Of a stretch of DNA of 64,000 nucleotides, positions 58,368-64,000 are shown in pieces. Numbering within the stretch: position 1 is the stretch's first letter; every line of letters starts with the position of its first letter. Origin of the DNA: Hoeflea sp. 108 (lineage in GTDB: Bacteria; Pseudomonadota; Alphaproteobacteria; Rhizobiales; Rhizobiaceae); assembly GCF_000372965.1 (NCBI RefSeq), contig NZ_KB890024.1:3970839-4034838 (forward strand), in the 5' to 3' direction. The position numbers and the translations under genes are program-made. The notes beneath the pieces were generated by a model that worked only from the letters and a program-made list of their open reading frames with translations, was not told the DNA's origin and did not search any database.

Positions 58368-59858
58368 TCAGAGTGTCATGTCGCGGTCGAGCGGGAAGAT
58401 CGGGCGTGCAACGTTGCGATACGGCATCCTGGAATAGTCCATGGTGCAGAGCGCGCCACTGTCGCAGACGATGACCTTGCCGGCGATGGGTTCGAAAGCG
58501 GCGCGGAAATGCTGCATCGACTTGAGCCCGACGACGCGATAGTGCGCCGGATCAATGCCGAAGGCCCGGAACTGCTGGAGATCGCGCATCTGCGACGGCT
58601 CGGTGACGACGAGCACGGCGATGCCGTCTATCTGCACGACGGCCGTCGGGCCAAACGAAAACTCCAACCCACCCAGCTGCTCGCCATCGCCGATGAGCTT
58701 GCCGTCGCTGATGACCAGCAGCTTGCCTGTCACCTCGAGCGGATCGCCGCCGAAGCGCGGATCGGTCTTGCCGCCGAGCCTGAGCTTGACGGTGTCACCG
58801 ACGGTGGCGCGGTGAAGCTGGTTGGCCGTCTCCGGATCGACGATCGGACCGAAGCAGGCATCGCTGATCCCCACGTCCAGCAGGGCTCCGAGCAACGCCG
58901 TCGCGTCTCCATAGCCGCCGGCGCCGGGATTGTCGGCATAGTCGGCAATGATCAACGGCCGGTCGCCGCGATAGTCATGCGCGATTTCAGCCGCCTGCAT
59001 CACCGTATGGAAAGTGTTCAGCACGTTGAAACGGTTGTCCCAGATCTCGTCGGCGATGCTTTCCGCAAAGGCCTGATGCCGCGCCGGGTCGCCGTCATAG
59101 GTGACGAGCACCGTCGGGCCAACTTCAGGAATGTCGGCGTTGGGAAAGGCGCCGTTGATGCTGACCGCCAGCGCACCAGCAGTCTCTTCATAGGCACGCG
59201 CCCGCGCGATCCACTCGACCATCGGGCCGATGTCGGTGCGCCCCGCATTGGCCTCTTCCAGCATCGGCCGACGCGCCAGAAGCGTTCTGGGACGGATTTC
59301 GCCGACCATCGTCTGCTGCAGGAGCTCGCCCGCGTGGTGCGCGATCTCGCGCATGTCGATATGCGGATAGGTCTTGAACGAGATCAGGATATCGGCGAGT
59401 TCGCACATCTTGGCCGTCACATTGGCATGCGGATCAAGCGTGACGGCGATCGGCAACTCCGGCCCGACCACGGCGCGCAGCCGCTCCAGCAGCTCGCCTT
59501 CGCCATCGGGCGAGAAGTCGGTGACCATCGCGCCGTGCAGGCCGAGCAGGATACCGTCGATCTGGCCCTTGTTGTTGGCCGCCGCCTTGACAATGGCGCC
59601 GCCGATGCGGTCGAACGCATCGCGCGTCACCGGCCCCGCCGGTTCGGCCGCGGTGCTCAGCACATGCTCGATGGCCCAGCCATATTTGCGTCCGATGTCG
59701 AGGAAGCCGGCGATCTCGGTGTTCGCTTCGCCGCGCGCGCGAATGGCGTCGTCGCCGAACAACACGCCTTCGACGGTGAACGCGTCATAGTCGGTCTTGC
59801 GGACGCTGAACGTGTTGGTCTCATGCGCGAATTCGGCAGTCAGAACACGAAAGGTCAT
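58368..59858 (-). CDS. M81 family metallopeptidase (MlrC-like)
   Basis: 496 residues of the microcystinase C family. The N-terminal AEFAHETNTFS provides the first metal histidine and the ETN motif. LGLHGAMVTD and TLDPHANVTAKM carry further Asp and His ligands, and the C-terminal domain begins near GGYGDATALLGALL. MlrC cleaves linear peptides with unusual D- and beta-residues from microcystin breakdown; most homologues have unknown substrates. It lies between a class C hydrolase and a DadA-like oxidase, consistent with release of D- or modified amino acids from a peptide. Confidence 0.9.
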   Translation of the reverse strand: MTFRVLTAEFAHETNTFSVRKTDYDAFTVEGVLFGDDAIRARGEANTEIAGFLDIGRKYGWAIEHVLSTAAEPAGPVTRDAFDRIGGAIVKAAANNKGQIDGILLGLHGAMVTDFSPDGEGELLERLRAVVGPELPIAVTLDPHANVTAKMCELADILISFKTYPHIDMREIAHHAGELLQQTMVGEIRPRTLLARRPMLEEANAGRTDIGPMVEWIARARAYEETAGALAVSINGAFPNADIPEVGPTVLVTYDGDPARHQAFAESIADEIWDNRFNVLNTFHTVMQAAEIAHDYRGDRPLIIADYADNPGAGGYGDATALLGALLDVGISDACFGPIVDPETANQLHRATVGDTVKLRLGGKTDPRFGGDPLEVTGKLLVISDGKLIGDGEQLGGLEFSFGPTAVVQIDGIAVLVVTEPSQMRDLQQFRAFGIDPAHYRVVGLKSMQHFRAAFEPIAGKVIVCDSGALCTMDYSRMPYRNVARPIFPLDRDMTL

Positions 59859-60005
59859 TGTCGGTCTCCATGGGGTCGTTCAGGCGTTTCGGATAGATCG
59901 GGCGCACGTCGCCGTGGCGTCCCTCGCCGAGGGACACGCAGCACCTGACCAGGCTGAGCAGTTGGTTGACGTACTGGAACAGAGGCCGCTCCAGGTCAGT
60001 TACGG

Positions 60006-61361
60006 TTACTCCATGTGGAAGCGCATATCGCTCACCCGGCCCTCGGTGTCGCGGCTGATCGTCCAATGCAGATGGTAACCGCCCATCTCCAGCCGGTAGC
60101 GCCTGCCGCCGTCGCCTTCCTGATCGGTCAGCTCGAGCGGCACGCCGGCCACCGCCACACCGCTTGCGGCGATCTGCTCGAACCAGCCATTGCTCCAAAG
60201 GCGCCAGGCTTCATCCGCAAAGCCTTCGCGCGGCGCGCGGCGATCGACGATGGCCTGCAGCAACTCGTGGTCGCGTCTGGTCACAGCTTCGTTGCCGTCC
60301 GCAATCGGCTCATACGGCGCCAGCGCCGGATCGACGATCCCGGCGATCTTCTGGCCGATCCGGGCGACCTGGGCCTCATCCGTGTTGGCGAGCACGCAGA
60401 CCGACAGCTTGCGCTCAGGAAAACGCGCGATCTCGGCGCGGAACCCGTCCCAGGTCCCGCCATGGCGGATCTTGCGATGGCCGCGGATCGCGGAATTCTG
60501 CCAGCCCAAGGCATAGTTGTTGAACGACGGCTGGCCGTTCTTCATCAGCACCGGCTCGGACATCAGCGCGACACTATCGGGATACAGCACCGTCGGGCTG
60601 TCCAGCTCTAGCAACCAATGGGCAATGTCGCGCGGCGAGAAATAGAGCCCGCCGTCGCCGGTGCGCTGCAGCGTAGGCGCGGCCCAGTAGCGGTTCTCCA
60701 AACTGCCGTCGCGTATGCAGTGGCCGGCAGCACGGTTCGGCACGATGTCGAACCACGACGCCTCGCGCGCTGTCGCCATACCGATCGGCTCGAACAGCCG
60801 TTCGCGAAGCAGCTCGTAATAAGGTTTGCCCGCGATGCGCGCGACGACGAGCCCGACCAGGATGTAACCGGTATTGCTGTACCGATAGCCCTCGCCCGGC
60901 CGGAACATGAACGGCGAACGGCGCGCCAGGTCGATCAGCTGCTCATCGCTGTGGTCCTGCCACAAATTGAGCGGCACGGCACCGCCCTCCCCGCCAACCC
61001 CGGATGCAAAGACGATGTCGAAATTGCCGAAGCCGGCCATCATCGACAACAGATTACGGATAGTGATGCCAGCCCAGCTCTCCGGCCCCTCGGGAATGTA
61101 GCGGTTCAGCGGGTCGTCGAGCTTGATGCGTCCGTCCTGCAGCAGGAACATCACCGACGCCGAGGTAAACATCTTGCCGGTCGAGCCGGAGTGGAAAACG
61201 GTATCAGGTGTCACCGGCACCCGGTTCTCGACATTGGCAAGGCCATAGCCAGCAAGGTGGACGATCTCGCCCTCGCGAACGACAGCAACGCCAAGGCCCG
61301 GAACCTGGCTGCTCTCCACCTCTGCCTGGAGATACCGGTCGAGTTCTTCAGTCAGGTCCAT
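60006..61361 (-). CDS. Class C beta-lactamase-fold serine hydrolase (second)
   Basis: 451 residues, clearly a paralog of the hydrolase at 55571-56941: same length, same HSGSTGKMF active site (S60-K63), RYSNTGY and RHGGTWDGFRAE, and the same C-terminal MRFHME ending. There is no signal peptide. The start at 61361 has an AGGGA ribosome site; ATG 61388 and GTG 61391 are in-frame alternatives. It follows the DppF-type ATPase by about 40 bp and precedes the M81 peptidase. Two near-equivalent cytosolic hydrolases on facing strands suggest related but distinct substrates of one imported compound class. Confidence 0.9.
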   Translation of the reverse strand: MDLTEELDRYLQAEVESSQVPGLGVAVVREGEIVHLAGYGLANVENRVPVTPDTVFHSGSTGKMFTSASVMFLLQDGRIKLDDPLNRYIPEGPESWAGITIRNLLSMMAGFGNFDIVFASGVGGEGGAVPLNLWQDHSDEQLIDLARRSPFMFRPGEGYRYSNTGYILVGLVVARIAGKPYYELLRERLFEPIGMATAREASWFDIVPNRAAGHCIRDGSLENRYWAAPTLQRTGDGGLYFSPRDIAHWLLELDSPTVLYPDSVALMSEPVLMKNGQPSFNNYALGWQNSAIRGHRKIRHGGTWDGFRAEIARFPERKLSVCVLANTDEAQVARIGQKIAGIVDPALAPYEPIADGNEAVTRRDHELLQAIVDRRAPREGFADEAWRLWSNGWFEQIAASGVAVAGVPLELTDQEGDGGRRYRLEMGGYHLHWTISRDTEGRVSDMRFHME

Positions 61362-61400
61362 GTCGATTTCCCTGGTTTTCAAGTCCATCACCTCAGCTCC

Positions 61401-62390
61401 TCACGCCACCGACCTGCGTTCTGCGCCCTCATCGAGCTCAGGCGCGAGCGGATGATGGCAGGCGACCTGCTGGCCATTGCCCTGCATCGCCAGCGGCGGC
61501 AGGACGCGCCGGCACAGCTCGGAAACTCGCGGGCAACGGTTGGCGAAGGCGCAGCCGGACGGCAGGTCGTAGCCGCTCGGGACCTCGCCAGAGAGGCGGG
61601 TGATGGTGCGGCGCTGGCGCGGATCGGGCTCGAACGTGCTGTCGAGCAGCGCTCGCGTATAGGGATGGCTGGGCTCGGCATCGCTTGGCATGACCTCGAC
61701 GACGCGGCCGAGATACATGACAAGCACCTGGTCACAGAAATAGCGAACCAGTCCGAGATCGTGCGAGATGAAGAGATATGTCAGCCCAAGCTCTCGCCGC
61801 AGCCGCTCCAGCAGTGAAACGATCTGCGCCTGCACCGAAACATCGAGCGACGCAGTCGGCTCGTCGAGCACCACCAGCGACGGATTGAGCGCTAGCGCCC
61901 GCGCGATGCCGACGCGCTGTTTCTGGCCGCCAGACAATTGATGCGGATAGCTCCCGGCGAGCGAGGTGTTCAGCCCGACCATGTCGAGCAGCGATGCCAC
62001 TGTCTCGTCGGCCGCCTGGAGCTTCACCCCCTGCACCTTGAACGGCTCGAGCAACGCGTCCCGGACCGAATAACGCGGGTCGATTGCCGAATATGGGTCC
62101 TGGAAGACCAGCTGCATGCGCTGTCGCAGGCGGCGCAAGTCGCCGCGCGACAGTGCGCCCATGTCCACGCCGTCGAACGTGACCTGTCCTTCGCTGGCGT
62201 TGATCAGGCGCAGCACAAGCCGCGCCAACGTGGACTTGCCGCATCCGGACTCACCGACGACACCGAGGATCTGGCCGCGTTTCAGGCTGAACGAGACATC
62301 GCTGACGGCGTGGAACACCTTACGTTTGCGAAACAGCCCGCCATCGGCAAAACGGCGGCTGAGACCAGTGACGGTAAGAAGATCGCTCAT
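61401..62390 (-). CDS. Dipeptide-type ABC transporter ATP-binding protein, DppF type
   Basis: 329 residues. Walker A GESGCGKSTLARLVLRL, signature LSGGQKQRVGIARAL and Walker B LVVLDEPTASLDVS are intact. The C-terminal oligopeptide extension has HPYTRALLDSTF and a CAFANRCPRVSELC cysteine motif of the Fe-S kind. It overlaps the DppD-type gene by 4 bp (ATGA). An in-frame extension to 62669 was rejected because it is entirely inside the upstream gene. Confidence 0.94.
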   Translation of the reverse strand: MSDLLTVTGLSRRFADGGLFRKRKVFHAVSDVSFSLKRGQILGVVGESGCGKSTLARLVLRLINASEGQVTFDGVDMGALSRGDLRRLRQRMQLVFQDPYSAIDPRYSVRDALLEPFKVQGVKLQAADETVASLLDMVGLNTSLAGSYPHQLSGGQKQRVGIARALALNPSLVVLDEPTASLDVSVQAQIVSLLERLRRELGLTYLFISHDLGLVRYFCDQVLVMYLGRVVEVMPSDAEPSHPYTRALLDSTFEPDPRQRRTITRLSGEVPSGYDLPSGCAFANRCPRVSELCRRVLPPLAMQGNGQQVACHHPLAPELDEGAERRSVA

Positions 62391-63340
62391 GCTGCCTCCG
62401 CCAGATGGCAGGCCACGCCGTTGCCGCTTGACGCGACCTGAAGCTCCGGCGCCTGCACGCGGCAACGGTCCATGGCGTGGGCGCAGCGCGGGTTGAACCG
62501 GCAGCCTGGCGGCTGCGTCATCGCGGTCGGAACAAAGCCGGGGATGGCATTCATCGTACCGGGTGCCATGTCGCGGCGCGGAATGCAGCGGATCAGCGCC
62601 TGCGTGTAGGGATGGCGGGGATGCTCGAACAGCGCATCGACCTCCGACAACTCGACCACGCGCCCGCAATACATGACCGCGACGCGATCGCAGGCTTGGG
62701 CGACGACACCCATGTCATGGGTGATCAGGATCAGACCAAGCCCTCGCTGCCGCACGAGGTCAACGAGGATCTGCACGATCTGAGCCTGGACAGTGACGTC
62801 GAGCGCGGTGGTCGGTTCGTCGGCGATCAGCAGCTCAGGATCTCCGGCCAGTGCCATGGCAATGACGATGCGCTGCTTCATGCCGCCGGAAAGCTGGTGC
62901 GGAAAGAGCTCATAGACCGATGTCGGATCCGGGATCCTGAGGTCGGCCATCAGTTCGAGGCTCCGGGTCCGCGCCGCACTGCGGTCGAGGCCGAGATGCA
63001 GTCGAGCCGCCTGGTCGATCTGGGGTCCGATCCGCATCAGGGCATCGAGCGAGGTCATCGGGTTTTGCGTAATGAGCGCTATGCGCCCGCCGCGCAGCCG
63101 GCGCAGTTGCCGTTCGGGCAGGCCGACCAGCTCGGTGCCGTCGAAACGGATCGTGCCCGCGGCGACCTGGCCGCCGATGCGTGGCAGCAGTCCCATGATC
63201 GCGGTTGCGGTCAAAGACTTGCCCGAGCCGGATTCGCCGACAATGCCCAATATCTCGCCGCGATCGACCTTCAACGAGACCTCGTCGACCGGCGAAAACG
63301 CGCCGAACCTGATCTTCAGTCTGTCCAGATCCAGCAGCAT
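62387..63340 (-). CDS. Dipeptide-type ABC transporter ATP-binding protein, DppD type
   Basis: 317 residues: Walker A GESGSGKSLTATAIMGLL, signature LSGGMKQRIVIAMAL, Walker B LLIADEPTTALDVT and the C-terminal PRHPYTQALIRCIPRR with CRFNPRCAHAMDRC. It works as a heterodimer with the DppF-type protein below it. It begins just after the permease stop (one base between). Here the two ATPases are separate genes, unlike the fused pair at 12.5-14.2 kb. Confidence 0.95.
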   Translation of the reverse strand: MLLDLDRLKIRFGAFSPVDEVSLKVDRGEILGIVGESGSGKSLTATAIMGLLPRIGGQVAAGTIRFDGTELVGLPERQLRRLRGGRIALITQNPMTSLDALMRIGPQIDQAARLHLGLDRSAARTRSLELMADLRIPDPTSVYELFPHQLSGGMKQRIVIAMALAGDPELLIADEPTTALDVTVQAQIVQILVDLVRQRGLGLILITHDMGVVAQACDRVAVMYCGRVVELSEVDALFEHPRHPYTQALIRCIPRRDMAPGTMNAIPGFVPTAMTQPPGCRFNPRCAHAMDRCRVQAPELQVASSGNGVACHLAEAA

Positions 63341-63341
63341 C

Positions 63342-64000
63342 TTACGCCTCCCTCAACTTGGTGCGGACGTCGAGCGCTGCGATCACCGCGTCGCCGAACA
63401 GATTGAGAAAGACCACCGTCAGCGCCACTGCGAGCCCCGGCAGCAGGATCACCCATGGCGCAATGAACAGCTGGGCCGTGCCGGAACTCATCATCGCGCC
63501 CCAACTCGGCGTCGGCGGCTGCGCGCCCAGGCCGAAGAAGCCGAGCGTCGCCTCCAGGATGATGGCATCGCCCGTCGCCAGCATCGCCGCCACCAGCACC
63601 GGCGCCAGCGCATTGGGCAGAAGATGCGAAAACAGGATGTGGGTATGGCCAGCGCCGAGGCTGACCGTTGCCTCGACATAGGTTTCGTTCTTGAGCGACA
63701 TGATCTGGGTGCGCGTCAGCCGCGTGAACTGGGCGAGATAAGCGATGGCGATAGCGATGACCACGCCTTCCAGGCCGGGTCCGATGATGGCGACCAGCAT
63801 CAGCGCGATCAGGATTTCGGGGAATGACCAGGTCAGATCGACCACAGTCATGACCATGCGGTCGAACGCACCGCCGAAGTAGCCGCAGGTTGCCCCCAGC
63901 ACCAGACCGAGCAGCACGGAGATGCCGATCGCGGTGATGCTGACCGAAAGCGAGGTGCGAGCGCCTGTGATCATGCGCGACAGCACATCGCGACCGAACT
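63342..64000 (-). CDS. Dipeptide-type ABC transporter permease, DppC type (partial, 5' end outside window)
   Basis: About 219 codons to the stop at 63342. The frame enters from beyond the edge with FGRDVLSRMITGARTSLSVS, equal to the conserved GRDLLSRMIYGAR region of DppC near residue 60, so roughly 60-70 residues are missing. The EAA-like loop VEATVSLGAGHTHILFSHLLPN and LGLGAQPPTPSWGAMM are intact, followed by the last helix. A DppB-type permease should lie outside the window. Together with 61.4-63.3 kb this is the importer for the RpiR-linked binding protein. Confidence 0.92.
   Translation of the reverse strand, partial: FGRDVLSRMITGARTSLSVSITAIGISVLLGLVLGATCGYFGGAFDRMVMTVVDLTWSFPEILIALMLVAIIGPGLEGVVIAIAIAYLAQFTRLTRTQIMSLKNETYVEATVSLGAGHTHILFSHLLPNALAPVLVAAMLATGDAIILEATLGFFGLGAQPPTPSWGAMMSSGTAQLFIAPWVILLPGLAVALTVVFLNLFGDAVIAALDVRTKLREA

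Overview
The window is GC-rich, gene-dense DNA that looks like a chromosomal or megaplasmid segment of a rhizobial-type alphaproteobacterium (Mesorhizobium/Aminobacter/Phyllobacteriaceae). This is an inference from codon bias, palindromic intergenic repeats of the kind common in Mesorhizobium, and many ABC-fed catabolic clusters with genes such as carnitine dehydrogenase, MocD/MocE-like proteins and a PuuE-OHCU decarboxylase fusion. No rRNA, tRNA, CRISPR array, phage or transposase was seen.

Region 1 (1-6.8 kb) degrades purines: xdhB (cut by the window edge), xdhA and uraH run left. Divergently, a fused allantoinase/OHCU decarboxylase, ureidoglycine aminohydrolase, ureidoglycolate lyase and a nucleoside-deaminase-like protein run right. 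Region 2 (6.9-15.3 kb) is a CocE-type hydrolase with a complete dipeptide-type ABC importer whose two ATPases are fused, facing an HSL-type esterase. Region 3 (15.5-23.0 kb) is a carnitine/gamma-butyrobetaine operon: enoyl-CoA hydratase, NDP-forming CoA ligase, acyl-CoA dehydrogenase, carnitine 3-dehydrogenase and BKACE, with a divergent GlxA-type activator. It ends against a HAD phosphatase gene carrying two frameshifts. Region 4 (23.8-36.2 kb) is mixed: GNAT, xylA/xylB split by an opposing NTF2-like gene, LysE exporter with a TPR protein, L,D-transpeptidase, a PPi-type phosphofructokinase overlapping an MBL hydrolase, aldehyde dehydrogenase and an MFS exporter.

Region 5 (36.2-41.2 kb) is a glutamate decarboxylase operon with two tandem AspT-type antiporters, preceded by a candidate 18-codon leader ORF and hairpins. 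Region 6 (41.6-52.8 kb) is a LacI-controlled catabolic locus. One arm has a sugar-type ABC importer and a 2-hydroxyacid dehydrogenase. The middle has a mutarotase-like protein and the LacI regulator. The other arm has a MocD-like desaturase-fold oxygenase, a Rieske ferredoxin, a PanB-like protein that seems to have lost its metal ligands, and two Gfo/Idh/MocA dehydrogenases. A near-identical operator motif lies before all three units. The locus resembles rhizopine (O-methyl-inosamine) catabolism but its gene set differs from the known moc clusters.

Region 7 (52.9-64 kb) is a peptide or amino-acid-conjugate scavenging locus: RpiR regulator, family-5 binding protein and a class C beta-lactamase-fold hydrolase running right. 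A dipeptide-type permease (cut by the edge), two ATPases, a second class C hydrolase, an M81/MlrC-like metallopeptidase and a DadA-like oxidase run left. Regions 6 and 7 are the best candidates for undescribed pathways.
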